Source: Vibrio artabrorum (GTDB lineage: Bacteria; Pseudomonadota; Gammaproteobacteria; Enterobacterales; Vibrionaceae). Taken from it: DNA of 64,000 bases. This document shows positions 26,748-35,324 of this stretch, in pieces. The notes beneath the pieces are model-generated. The model was not told where the DNA came from. It ran no database searches and saw only the letters and a program-made list of their open reading frames with translations. Location: NCBI RefSeq assembly GCF_024347295.1, contig NZ_AP025459.1, positions 248,001-312,000 on the forward strand. The letters run 5' to 3'. The number at the start of each line of letters is the position of its first letter. Positions within the stretch are counted from its first letter, which is position 1. The position numbers and the translations under genes were made by a program.

Positions 26748-27974
26748 TTAACCGATAAACGAAATATACCCTTGTAGGATAATCAGGTTAACAATATCAA
26801 TGAAGAATGCACCCACAATTGGCACAACCATAAAAGCCTGCGGTGAAGGGCCGTATCGATTAACCAAAGACCCCATGTTCATTACCGCTGTTGGTGTTGC
26901 ACCTAAGCCAAAGCCACAGTGCCCCCCTGCCATTACCGCCGCATCGTAGTTAGACCCCATCACTTTAAAGGTAACAAAATAAGAGAAGAGACCTAACACC
27001 ACAGACTGAATACCAAGAATCACTAAAAACGGAATCGCGAGATCAAAGATATTCCATAATTTCAGGCTCATTAACGCCATTGCCAAGAATAATGATAACG
27101 ACACCGTACCAAGGATATCGACCGTTTCGCTGTCGATTTTATGCAGTTTAGTCACTTCAAAAACATTCGTAATGAATACCCCAATAAAAAGAGCATAAAC
27201 AAAGTCAGGTATCATTAACCAAGATATTTCAAAAGTCGCGACCCACTGCTCTAGGTATTTTGCACCGGTGACACAGATAAGTAAGATAAACAAGACTTCA
27301 ATGACCTTCTTCGCCGTCACTTTATCTTCTTCATATTCATTGTAAGTCACGAGCTCAGGAAAACGTTCATGCGTTTGTGTGCCAGTGCCGTATTCAGATT
27401 CAAGGTTGTTCTTATCAATCAGCTTTTGAGCCACAGGGCTGCCGATGATGCCGCCAATAATCAAGCCGAAAGTGGCTGAAGCCATTGCAATTTCGAGAGT
27501 ATGAGCAATGCCAAATGTGTCGGTAAACGTTTGTGACCATGCCGCACCAGTGCCGTGACCACCGGATAACGTGATAGACCCAGCGATCAATCCCATCAAA
27601 GGGTCAAGACCAAGAGCCGTTGCCAGTGTCACACCGACACCATTCTGAATAATGATGTAAACCGAAGCGACCCCTAAAAACAAAAACACCTTTGCGCCGC
27701 CCTTTAGTAATTGAGTATAGTTAGCCGCCAAGCCAACAGTCGCAAAGAACATCAACATAAACGTGTTCTGTAATGGTAAGGAAAATGCTAGATCAACGCC
27801 GTTAAAATGCAGAGCGGTAATAGCAAAAGCGACGATTAAGCCGCCGACGATCGGTTCAGGGATATTGTACTTTTTAAGAACCGGTAGCTTTGCATTGACA
27901 AAATGACCTAGAAACAAAACGCTAATCGCGATTAAGAAAGATTCTAGTGGCCCTATTGAAATTAATTGATTCAT
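26748..27974 (-). CDS. gltS: Sodium/glutamate symporter GltS
   Basis: A 408-residue inner-membrane transporter with about ten segments in two inverted halves. Each half has a family re-entrant motif: SGGHGTGAAW in the first half and GGHCGFGLGATPTAV in the second, both glycine-rich and characteristic of GltS. It imports glutamate with Na+. It ends at a clear terminator and is transcribed alone. The glutamate-rich, Na+-rich marine setting fits. Confidence 0.95.
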   Translation of the reverse strand: MNQLISIGPLESFLIAISVLFLGHFVNAKLPVLKKYNIPEPIVGGLIVAFAITALHFNGVDLAFSLPLQNTFMLMFFATVGLAANYTQLLKGGAKVFLFLGVASVYIIIQNGVGVTLATALGLDPLMGLIAGSITLSGGHGTGAAWSQTFTDTFGIAHTLEIAMASATFGLIIGGIIGSPVAQKLIDKNNLESEYGTGTQTHERFPELVTYNEYEEDKVTAKKVIEVLFILLICVTGAKYLEQWVATFEISWLMIPDFVYALFIGVFITNVFEVTKLHKIDSETVDILGTVSLSLFLAMALMSLKLWNIFDLAIPFLVILGIQSVVLGLFSYFVTFKVMGSNYDAAVMAGGHCGFGLGATPTAVMNMGSLVNRYGPSPQAFMVVPIVGAFFIDIVNLIILQGYISFIG

Positions 27975-28289
27975 ATAACCTCTATTTTTTTACATGCTCA
28001 TCGTCCCTAATGAGTCTGGTTTTGTCTGTAATTGTGTGTGCTGCTCTACCTGTAACTATGGAAAGGGGTGAGAAATTGTCGATGAGAAAACCAACACATT
28101 ACTGCGATCACTTCGTATCATGTTAGTGGTACGTTAACTTTTAAGAGAAAACGACAGTTTTGTGACTACCATCTATCTCCTAAACACATAAACCGACAGC
28201 AGTAACACGGTTGATCAATCTCTTTCTGAAAACCTAAAAAAGCAAAAAGGAGCTATTGCTAGCTCCTTTTTTATTACCATCGCTGGTAA
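27975..28289. other. Intergenic region between gltS and yibL
   Basis: A 315-bp region with the gltS promoter and the yibL terminator at its left-hand side of yibL. No other structure recognised. Confidence 0.35.
28244..28272 (-). terminator. yibL terminator (bidirectional)
   Basis: An 11-bp stem AAAAAGGAGCT/AGCTCCTTTTT with a 6-nt loop. The T run on the minus strand follows directly, 18 bp after the yibL stop. Confidence 0.85.
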
Positions 28290-28646
28290 TTAGAATTTTT
28301 TCGGGGCATACCCTGTCATCACTTCAATACGAAGTTCTTTACCAATTTTCGTCATTGGGTGAACAATCACTAATCCTTTTACAGACTTTTTCAATTTACC
28401 CATATCCGCTTGCTCTGCTTTTGTGATTTCACGGCTAAACGGCATATCAATCAGAGATTTACGCTCTTGATTTACATCAAAGCTTTGTTTGTGTTTAAGC
28501 TGGGCAATTTTTTTGGTTAGCTTCTTAATCTCATCTTCAAATTGACGAACAACAGGACGATCATTACGAGTTTTAGCAGCCGCTAACTTGTTGCGACACT
28601 TGTCTAGACGGTTGTTAATTTGTTGAAGTTCGTTTTTAACACTCAT
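28290..28646 (-). CDS. yibL: YibL (DUF2810) ribosome-associated protein
   Basis: A 118-residue basic protein. The N-terminal half (about 1-60) is a coiled coil rich in Lys and Gln. The C-terminal half carries the strongly conserved MPFSREITKAEQADMGKLKKSVKGLVIVHPMT, close to E. coli YibL (120 residues). YibL has been found with ribosomal subunits; its role is unclear. In E. coli it neighbours mtlR, whereas here it is about 11 kb from mtlR. Confidence 0.88.
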   Translation of the reverse strand: MSVKNELQQINNRLDKCRNKLAAAKTRNDRPVVRQFEDEIKKLTKKIAQLKHKQSFDVNQERKSLIDMPFSREITKAEQADMGKLKKSVKGLVIVHPMTKIGKELRIEVMTGYAPKKF

Positions 28647-28845
28647 AATAATTTCCTAAGATTAAACAAGCCAATTCGGATTGGGGCGCGGAGTATAGCA
28701 CAAGGCTTTACCCGAACCGAAATTTATCTGACAGATAGCCGATAGAATGAAACATAAACGGAATGGGTTATCTCAACCATTAACGAATAAAATACACCGC
28801 AGAAACCATGGGCAAATGACCATTAGAAATTCTTAGCCTGTCATC

Positions 28846-29232
28846 TTAAACTTTCACTTTATACTTGAGGTCTTGAGCCTCATCACCCGTCATGCCTCGG
28901 AACCCCCAACAGTGCGATGGTTGCTCTTTAATGGTGATTTCAATATCAATGGGAGAGATAGCCAACTGCTTTTCTATTTCAGAAAATATTTTTTTTATTA
29001 GCCGTTTTTTGGTATTCACCGCTCGACCTTCCATCATATTGATCTCAATGACAGTATAAGCGTCTGTTCTTCCTTCTGGGTAAAAGAAATCATCTCTTTC
29101 CAACGGCACAAATCGATGTGCTCGTTTATCATCTGGCAAACCCAACTCACTGTTTAAGCACTGCTGCAACACATTAGAGAGCAGCAACTTAATAGGATTC
29201 AAGCACTCTTTGATACCATAAATAACAATCAT
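28846..29232 (-). CDS. Tautomerase-family protein without N-terminal proline
   Basis: A 128-residue protein made of two beta-alpha-beta halves of tautomerase type; the second half VIEINMMEGRAVNTKKRLIKKIF is the usual helix-strand signature, and the end PSHCWGFRGMTGDEAQ is characteristic of a subgroup. The catalytic Pro1 of 4-oxalocrotonate tautomerases is absent: the protein starts MIVIYG. ATG 29232 was chosen over 29238 because AAAGGA lies six bases before it and abuts the other. The activity cannot be assumed. It is a single gene. Confidence 0.75.
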   Translation of the reverse strand: MIVIYGIKECLNPIKLLLSNVLQQCLNSELGLPDDKRAHRFVPLERDDFFYPEGRTDAYTVIEINMMEGRAVNTKKRLIKKIFSEIEKQLAISPIDIEITIKEQPSHCWGFRGMTGDEAQDLKYKVKV

Positions 29233-29445
29233 GACCATTCCTTTGATGCGATGTTAACTATAGAAAAACGTCGGATAGAAGCCCCCTTTGGCGACGACCC
29301 ATTCGCTTACTATTTGTAGATATATTACCTAATGAAGCGCATGAGAAAAGGTAAAAACAATGAATTTATGAACAGGTGCAACAAAATACCTATCCCTATT
29401 TTTTTTATCTCGATACACATCAGCGAAACAACCTGGGCAGCAAGT

Positions 29446-29473
29446 TGATCGAACCTCAAAAATTGCCCGTATA
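29446..29473 (+). promoter_or_regulatory. ECF-type promoter of the LON-domain gene
   Basis: TGATCG-N16-CGTATA. It has the same -35, spacing and CGTA start of the -10 as the promoter of the sigma factor gene at 30181. TGATCC-type -35 elements are typical of RpoE/ChrR regulons as I recall. Confidence 0.65.
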
Positions 29474-29508
29474 TCTGTTCAAATCACATTTAAATTAAGG
29501 AGGGCTAT

Positions 29509-30129
29509 GTGTCGAACTCACCTCGGAAGTGCACATGGACGAAAACCGAATCAGGAACACCCATCGCGTCTTCTCATGAACTCGCCGTGTTTCCCCTTCC
29601 CATTTTCCTGTTACCCGGAGGCCGACAAAGACTGAGAATTTTTGAACCCAAATACCTTGCTATGGTCGCGAATGCCGCACAAGGAGAGGGCTTCATCCTT
29701 GCCACTCAGCACAATACTCGCTCAGAACAACTCAGTGATTGGGGAACAAAAGTCTCTATTGTCGATTTCAACATGGCTGATGATCACATTTTGGAAATCG
29801 ACGTCGAAGGCCAAGAGCTTGTCCAACTTCATTCATCATACCGATCGCAGGATGGGCTGATAAAAAGTAGCTTCAGCGCACAGCCTCACTGGCCACAACT
29901 TCACTACAAAGTCCCGAAAGTATTCGCGGCGTTCTTAGTGCAACTGTTTCGTGATCACGACGCAATCAGGAAGCTCTACCCAACACCGAACTTTGAGAAC
30001 TCACAATGGATATGCGCTAGGTTGCTAGAAATGATGCCTATCCCTCTGGAAAAGAAAACAGAATTTACGAAGCCGACCAGCTTTCCATCTTTAGTTCCTT
30101 TTTTGAATCAAATAATTACGGGGCAATAA
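29509..30129 (+). CDS. LON substrate-binding-domain protein
   Basis: A 206-residue protein containing only the N-terminal LON substrate-binding domain (about 27-200; VFPLPIFLLPGGRQRLRIFEPKYLAMV), with no AAA+ or protease part. Such free-standing LON domains may bind unfolded proteins or act as adaptors; the function is not established. The start is GTG at 29509, preceded by AAGGAGGG; an ATG overlaps it two bases earlier in another frame and opens only a short frame. An ECF-like promoter, shared with the sigma gene, suggests it is in the RpoE regulon. Confidence 0.8.
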   Translation: MSNSPRKCTWTKTESGTPIASSHELAVFPLPIFLLPGGRQRLRIFEPKYLAMVANAAQGEGFILATQHNTRSEQLSDWGTKVSIVDFNMADDHILEIDVEGQELVQLHSSYRSQDGLIKSSFSAQPHWPQLHYKVPKVFAAFLVQLFRDHDAIRKLYPTPNFENSQWICARLLEMMPIPLEKKTEFTKPTSFPSLVPFLNQIITGQ

Positions 30130-30180
30130 ACACTTTTATTCACTATAGTTTTGTATAGTAGAAACTATTTTAATGAAAAG

Positions 30181-30208
30181 TGATCCCTCGCCTCATTGCT
30201 CACGTAAT
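30181..30208 (+). promoter_or_regulatory. ECF-type autoregulated promoter of rpoE-chrR
   Basis: TGATCC-N16-CGTAAT, with a start of transcription expected about 25 bp before the ATG at 30240. It has the same structure as the promoter at 29446. ECF sigma operons usually drive themselves. Confidence 0.7.
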
Positions 30209-30239
30209 GCCAGTCAAATTCAAACAATGGTGATTGGCT

Positions 30240-30887
30240 ATGCAAGTGGAAAGCAGAAGTGTAGGGAGCGGCAAGGAGCACGTCATTATCCCTGACAACA
30301 AATTACCAACGGACTCAAAAGTGCCCAAAGAGCTCTCTAGCTGGCTGATTTTGGTGGGTACGGACCGAGACAAGCAGGCCTTTACCTACTTGTTCAAATT
30401 CTTTGCGCCGAAGATAAAACGTTTTGGTATTAATAAGCTCGGCGGAGAAGCGGCGGCGAATGAGCTCGTCCAGGACACCATGACCAATGTCTGGAAGAAA
30501 GCGCACCTCTACAACCAAGAGAAAGGCGCCGCAACGACTTGGGTTTACACTGTGATGCGAAATGCCGCCTTCGACATGCTACGTAAGGTGAAAGCAAAAG
30601 CAGAACAAACGATCGCCGATGATATTTGGCCAATCGACGCGATGGTCGCTGAAACTCAGAATGAAGAGTTACCTTTTGGTGATCATTTAATGAGTCGTCA
30701 CGTAATGACTCAAATAGAGAAGCTTCCATTGGCTCAGAAAACCATCGTCAAAGGTGTGTATTTTCAAGAGCTCTCTCAAGAACAGCTCGCACAACAACTC
30801 GGCGTTCCACTTGGAACCGTAAAATCGCGACTAAGACTCGCTTTAGCTAAACTCAAGGTTCACATGGGGGAACAAAGCCATGATTAA
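30240..30887 (+). CDS. rpoE: ECF sigma factor of the RpoE/ChrR (singlet-oxygen) group
   Basis: A 215-residue sigma factor. Region 2 (about 42-112) includes LVQDTMTNVWKKAHLYN and WVYTVMRNAAFDMLRK; region 4 (about 155-205) includes LSQEQLAQQLGVPLGTVKSRLRLALAKLK. The frame continues two codons upstream to a TTG, but the ATG at 30240 is preferred. It overlaps chrR by eight bases, the arrangement seen in R. sphaeroides, where this sigma responds to singlet oxygen. Downstream photolyase and lipid-modification genes agree with that role. It is not the cell-envelope RpoE. Confidence 0.88.
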   Translation: MQVESRSVGSGKEHVIIPDNKLPTDSKVPKELSSWLILVGTDRDKQAFTYLFKFFAPKIKRFGINKLGGEAAANELVQDTMTNVWKKAHLYNQEKGAATTWVYTVMRNAAFDMLRKVKAKAEQTIADDIWPIDAMVAETQNEELPFGDHLMSRHVMTQIEKLPLAQKTIVKGVYFQELSQEQLAQQLGVPLGTVKSRLRLALAKLKVHMGEQSHD

Positions 30888-31596
30888 ACATCACCCAAAC
30901 GCGACAATGTTAAAAGGCTTCGTCGAGGGCACACTTGCTGATTCTGTCTCTCTAATAGTCTCCAGTCACATCGAACTGTGTGAACATTGTCAGCAACACG
31001 TGGATCAATTGACCCTCCAAGCAGCCAATGTCGTTTTTAACGAAGACCAAGCCATTGATGATGCTTTCTTTGAAGAACATTTACTGTCCGATGACGATCC
31101 GATCTTAAACAATGGCCTGTTTGAAAACATCGAGTTTGACTTGGACGCGATCGACAAAATTACGGCTGATACGTCTCGGTCAATCGAGATAGCGCCTGAA
31201 GTTAAGAAAGTGACCATTGCAGACACGACATTCACTGTCCCTCGCGCCCTGCATTCCGTCGCGAGAAAAGATTGGGTGAATTTAGGGAAGATTTCTCGAT
31301 CAAGACTCGATTTTGATGACGAAACCCACCACACCAGTTTGCTGCATATCGGCAAAGATGGACAAATCCCTTGTCATACCCACAAAGGCTTCGAGATCAC
31401 ACTGCTTTTAGAAGGCAGCTTCGAAGACGAAATGGGCGTTTATAACAAAGGCGATTTCATTTGGTTAGATGGAAAGCACACGCATCAACCATCGACGAAA
31501 GAAGGCTGCGTATGTTTAACGGTTTCGAGTGATGCGCTTTACTTCACAAAAGGAATGAGTCAACTATTCAATCCATTAGGGAAATATATCTATTAA
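30880..31596 (+). CDS. chrR: Zinc anti-sigma factor ChrR with cupin domain
   Basis: A 238-residue anti-sigma factor. The N-terminal zinc anti-sigma domain has His5, His30, Cys34 and Cys37 (SHIELCEHC), offset by one from R. sphaeroides ChrR. The C-terminal cupin (about 115-235) has candidate metal ligands His165, His167, Glu171 and His201, with the same 2-4-30 spacing as in that protein. It would hold the sigma inactive until singlet oxygen triggers release. An acidic linker (50-75) joins the domains. It overlaps the sigma gene by eight bases and has GGGGGAAC as ribosome site. Confidence 0.92.
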   Translation: MIKHHPNATMLKGFVEGTLADSVSLIVSSHIELCEHCQQHVDQLTLQAANVVFNEDQAIDDAFFEEHLLSDDDPILNNGLFENIEFDLDAIDKITADTSRSIEIAPEVKKVTIADTTFTVPRALHSVARKDWVNLGKISRSRLDFDDETHHTSLLHIGKDGQIPCHTHKGFEITLLLEGSFEDEMGVYNKGDFIWLDGKHTHQPSTKEGCVCLTVSSDALYFTKGMSQLFNPLGKYIY

Positions 31597-31617
31597 CTCA
31601 GTTGCACGCTATAAATA

Positions 31618-31644
31618 TACAGGATGACATGAAGTCATCCTGTA
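31618..31644. terminator. Hairpin after chrR
   Basis: A perfect 11-bp stem TACAGGATGAC/GTCATCCTGTA with a 5-nt loop. There is no T run, so it may attenuate, stabilise the 3' end or allow read-through into the next operon. Confidence 0.5.
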
Positions 31645-31770
31645 AATCGTTGAGGCTTGTTATTTAGAATATTAACGATGGTGAGCTTTAAAACACACTC
31701 GGCTCTGTAAACACAGTGGGTAACGTTGTAATACAGAAAATAACTCAAAGCGAGAGCAAAGGAGTGAGCA

Positions 31771-32718
31771 ATGGTAAATAAAATTAAAATCGGCATCAGC
31801 GCGTGTGTGGCAGGACATAAAGTACGTTTCGATACAGGTCATAAGCGCTCACGCTTTTGTACAGACGATCTTGCCGATTACGTCGAGTTAGAGCCCGTAT
31901 GTCCAGAAATGGCCATCGGCCTCCCAACACCTCGCCCAACCATTCGCCAAACCAGGATGTTAGACGACATCATCCATGTATCTCGACCAGATGGTTCCGG
32001 CGATGTGACTGACGAACTGATCGAGTTTGGACAAAACTACGCCAAGACGAATCCACACATCGCTGGCTTCATTGTTTGTCAAAAAAGTCCTACCTGCGGT
32101 ATGGAACGAGTAAAGGTTTACCACCACCATGGTCGTGGCTCGGAATCAACTGGTGTTGGCATGTTCACTCAACAAATTATGAGCGCCAACCCTTTGTTGC
32201 CGGTTGAGGAAAATGGTCGCCTCAACGACCCTATTTTGCGCGAAAATTTCATGACCCGAGTCTTTACCTACCAAAAATGGCTCGATCTGATCGACGAGGG
32301 CGTGACCAAACATAAACTGATTCAATTCCACAGTGCTCACAAGTATTTGGTGATGTGTCACCACGTTGAGGGCTACAAGAACTTAGGTAAACTACTCGCT
32401 GGCAACGAACTTGAAATTGATGAATTAGCAAACCAATACATCGAAGGCTTGATGACGGCCTTGTCCCACCATGCGAATCGCGGTAGCCACGCCAACACAT
32501 TGCATCATTTACAAGGTTACTTTAAGAAACAGTTGAGTAGCGCCCACAAACAAGAGCTTACCAACCAGATCGCCTCATTTAGAGAAGGGGTTGTCCCATT
32601 ATTGGTTCCCTTAACGCTCATTAATCACTACTTGATGGAGTACCCAAACGAGTATCTAGAGTCACAGGTTTACCTCAACCCTCATCCACAAGAGCTTAAA
32701 CTGAGATATGGCTATTGA
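31771..32718 (+). CDS. TudS-like (DUF523) and DUF1722 fusion protein
   Basis: A 315-residue two-domain protein. The N-terminal DUF523 domain (about 5-150) has cysteines C12 (GISACVAG), C44 (EPVCPE), C103 and C109 (CQKSPTCG). DUF523 proteins of the TudS type are 4Fe-4S desulfurases of thiouracil. The C-terminal DUF1722 domain (about 190-310; FHSAHKYLVMCHH) is the domain of E. coli YbgA, which also precedes photolyase. Here the gene ends in TTGA, overlapping the photolyase start. The role may be removal of sulfur from damaged bases or nucleosides, by inference. Confidence 0.85.
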   Translation: MVNKIKIGISACVAGHKVRFDTGHKRSRFCTDDLADYVELEPVCPEMAIGLPTPRPTIRQTRMLDDIIHVSRPDGSGDVTDELIEFGQNYAKTNPHIAGFIVCQKSPTCGMERVKVYHHHGRGSESTGVGMFTQQIMSANPLLPVEENGRLNDPILRENFMTRVFTYQKWLDLIDEGVTKHKLIQFHSAHKYLVMCHHVEGYKNLGKLLAGNELEIDELANQYIEGLMTALSHHANRGSHANTLHHLQGYFKKQLSSAHKQELTNQIASFREGVVPLLVPLTLINHYLMEYPNEYLESQVYLNPHPQELKLRYGY

Positions 32719-34145
32719 ACGATATTTTATGGATAAGACGAGACCTGCGAATCCACGATAATCCAGCGCTTGTCGCGGCTGTTGAAAACGGCGTTACAAT
32801 CGCCGTTTTTATTTCCACTCCGCAACAATGGCGGCAACATCATCTTGCACCAATAAAAGCCGATTTCATCTATCGTCATCTAACACAACTTGAACAGCAG
32901 CTCGCTGCATTTGGGATTACCCTACTGCACCTGAAAGCGACCGACTTTAATGACCAATCCGAGAAGTTGACTCACCTTTACAAACAGATTGGTGCTCAGT
33001 GTGTTTACGCAAACTCAGAGCCTGAGGTTGATGAACAAGCTCGCGATCATAAGTTGATTTCAAGCGGCCTAAACCTGAAGATCAGCAATTGTGACGTTAT
33101 GCTGCCACTCGGTAGTGTTCTCAACAAACAAGGCGAAATGTTCAAAGTCTTTACGCCCTTTAAGAACGCGTGGCTAAAAGAAGTTCAGGTGAAAGGCATC
33201 ATCTGCAGCCCAGCTCCTGTCGTGCCCGTTAAGCTTCAACAAACTCAGCGTTCACAAGCACAGCTTCCTGACAACTTAAAAGCCTTAACCCTCTCCGCTG
33301 ACTACGATTTCGACTTTCCTCGTGTTGATTCAAGTCGCTGGCCATTAAGCCAAGACGTATTAGGCAATGTGATCCCCAACTTCTTAAGCTATAAAGTCAA
33401 CGACTACGCACGTCTGAGAGATATACCCTCAGTTAAAGGAACATCAGGGCTATCGCCTTATTTAGCGATTGGCGCAGTGAGCCCGCGTTGGTTAGCAATT
33501 CAATTGATTCAGCAACAACCCGATCTGTTATTTGATACGCAATTACCGGCCTTTTGTTGGCTCAATGAATTGATTTGGCGAGATTTTTATAAGCATTTGA
33601 TGTTCCACCATCCTAAACTGGTTAAAGGGGCGAACTTTCAGCAAAAATACAATGGTTTAGATTGGTATCACGATCATCCTAGCTTCAAAGCTTGGTGCGA
33701 AGGAAAAACCGGCTATCCATTGGTTGATGCAGCAATGCGTCAACTGGTTGAAACGGGTTGGATGCACAACCGGCTAAGAATGGTCGTGGCAAGCTTCCTA
33801 ACCAAGCATCTGCTTATTGACTGGCGTTGGGGTGAACGTTTCTTTATGTCACACCTTATCGACGGTGATTTTAGTGCCAACAATGGTGGCTGGCAGTGGG
33901 CTTCAAGTACGGGCTGTGATGCGCAACCTTACTTCCGAATTTTCAATCCAATCACCCAGAGTGAAAAGTTTGATCCAAAAGGCATTTTTATTCGTAAGTA
34001 CATACCAGAGCTGCAAAAAATCCCGGATAAGCATGTGCACTTTCCACATGACTATATCGCTAAAAACGGAGTAGACAGCGAATACTGGCAACCCATCGTT
34101 GAGCACAAAGAAGCACGATTGAGAGCCTTAGCCTTCTTCAAATAA
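32715..34145 (+). CDS. phrB: Deoxyribodipyrimidine photolyase
   Basis: A 476-residue class I CPD photolyase that splits pyrimidine dimers with blue light using FADH-. The N-terminal antenna domain begins DILWIRRDLRIHDNPAL, and the C-terminal FAD domain has TGYPLVDAAMRQLVETGWMHNRLRM and NNGGWQWASSTGCDAQPYFRIFNP. The start is TTG at 32715 because the family N terminus begins there; the TTGA overlap with the upstream stop implies coupled translation. The pair DUF1722-photolyase repeats the ybgA-phrB order of E. coli. It is part of the operon after rpoE-chrR. Confidence 0.95.
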   Translation: MNDILWIRRDLRIHDNPALVAAVENGVTIAVFISTPQQWRQHHLAPIKADFIYRHLTQLEQQLAAFGITLLHLKATDFNDQSEKLTHLYKQIGAQCVYANSEPEVDEQARDHKLISSGLNLKISNCDVMLPLGSVLNKQGEMFKVFTPFKNAWLKEVQVKGIICSPAPVVPVKLQQTQRSQAQLPDNLKALTLSADYDFDFPRVDSSRWPLSQDVLGNVIPNFLSYKVNDYARLRDIPSVKGTSGLSPYLAIGAVSPRWLAIQLIQQQPDLLFDTQLPAFCWLNELIWRDFYKHLMFHHPKLVKGANFQQKYNGLDWYHDHPSFKAWCEGKTGYPLVDAAMRQLVETGWMHNRLRMVVASFLTKHLLIDWRWGERFFMSHLIDGDFSANNGGWQWASSTGCDAQPYFRIFNPITQSEKFDPKGIFIRKYIPELQKIPDKHVHFPHDYIAKNGVDSEYWQPIVEHKEARLRALAFFK

Positions 34146-34159
34146 TTAGAGTGAATATT

Positions 34160-34591
34160 ATGGATAACTCTCTCTGGCTTGATAACTTTCTCAACCTGTA
34201 TCGAGCACTCGGAACCGACAATTTCGACGTGCTTAAGACGGTTTATCACCCTGATATTGAATTCCAAGATCCGCTGCATCATGTCAGCGGTATTTCGGCG
34301 CTTACGCACTACTTCGAGAACCTCTACACCCAAGTAACCAGCTGTTACTTTCATATCGAACACACTTTCGAAGCGAACGATGAGGCTTCCGTTTACTGGA
34401 CGATGCAGTTTGCTCACAAGCAATTAAATGGGCAAAAGCCGATCGAAGTACAAGGACACAGCCACCTTAAGATGCTCGACGGTCAAGTGGTCTACCATAG
34501 AGATTACCTCGACGTCGGTGCGATGCTGTACGAACACATTCCAGTGTTAGGTTGTGCGATAAAATCCATCAAAAAGAGAGCGAGTCGATAA
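34160..34591 (+). CDS. NTF2/SnoaL-like protein
   Basis: A 143-residue single-domain protein of the NTF2/SnoaL fold: an N-terminal helix (LDNFLNLYRALGTDNFDVLKTVYHPDIEFQDPLH) and a beta-sheet with HSHLKMLDGQVVYHRDYLD. GTG at 34151 is open, but ATG 34160 has GAGTG upstream. It lies 14 bp after photolyase and overlaps the next gene by one base (TAATG). Members bind small ligands or catalyse aldol-type reactions. Its place in rows of lipid-modifying genes suggests a fatty-acyl ligand, by inference. Confidence 0.8.
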   Translation: MDNSLWLDNFLNLYRALGTDNFDVLKTVYHPDIEFQDPLHHVSGISALTHYFENLYTQVTSCYFHIEHTFEANDEASVYWTMQFAHKQLNGQKPIEVQGHSHLKMLDGQVVYHRDYLDVGAMLYEHIPVLGCAIKSIKKRASR

Positions 34592-35322
34592 TGCGTATTA
34601 TGATCACAGGCGCGACCTCAGGTATCGGCCAATCCTTAGCTAAAGATTACGCTCAGCAAGGGCATCAGGTGATTGCTTGTGGCCGTAACCCAGACAAGCT
34701 GCAAGCCTTGGTTGATTCTCACCAGACAGACATCGCGCATTCATCCATTACGCCGCTCTGTTTCGATCTGACCGATTACCACAACTTCCCAGAACTCGGC
34801 CAAGACAAACCGCTCGATCTGCTGATTTTAAATGCCGGTGATTGTGAATACATCGACGACCCATTGAATTTTGATGCCGAGCTTTTCGAGCGCGTCATCA
34901 ACATCAACCTGGTTTCCATTGGCTACGCGCTTAAGTCTTGGCTTAAGAACATCAAGCCCGGCGGTCGATTAGTCTTAGTCAGCTCGAGCGCCAGCTTTTT
35001 ACCTTTACCTAGAGCCGAAGCTTATGGCGCTTCAAAGGCAGCCCTTACCTACTTAGGCAGAACTCTTTCGGTTGATCTGGCAACGTACAATATTCATGTC
35101 TCAATTGTGCACCCTGGCTTTGTTGAAACGCCATTAACCGAGCGAAATACGTTCTCTATGCCTATGATTATTAGTAGTGAGGCTGCAACTCAGCGAATCG
35201 TAAATGGTATCGCTCAAGGAAAGAGTGAAATCGATTTCCCAAGACGATTCATTATGTTGATGAAGCTATTAAGAATGCTTCCAACTTCAGTTTGGCAAAA
35301 ACTTGCTTCAAGGATGGTATAA
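34591..35322 (+). CDS. Short-chain dehydrogenase/reductase
   Basis: A 243-residue SDR. The cofactor motif is TGATSGIGQ (residues 5-13), NAG is in LILNAGD, and catalytic Ser and YxxxK are in VSSSASFLPLPRAEAYGASKAALTY. The ATG at 34591 shares its A with the preceding TAA, and an upstream frame extension was ignored for that reason. A C-terminal amphipathic stretch (RFIMLMKLLRMLPTSVWQKL) suggests membrane contact, which fits an enzyme on lipids. The substrate is unknown. Confidence 0.88.
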   Translation: MRIMITGATSGIGQSLAKDYAQQGHQVIACGRNPDKLQALVDSHQTDIAHSSITPLCFDLTDYHNFPELGQDKPLDLLILNAGDCEYIDDPLNFDAELFERVININLVSIGYALKSWLKNIKPGGRLVLVSSSASFLPLPRAEAYGASKAALTYLGRTLSVDLATYNIHVSIVHPGFVETPLTERNTFSMPMIISSEAATQRIVNGIAQGKSEIDFPRRFIMLMKLLRMLPTSVWQKLASRMV

Positions 35323-35324
35323 CA

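Noticed and set aside
31618..31770. RpoE-type promoter in front of the TudS-photolyase row
   Set aside because: The best candidate (TGAGCT-N18-TGTAAA) differs in the -35 and spacing from the two matched promoters.
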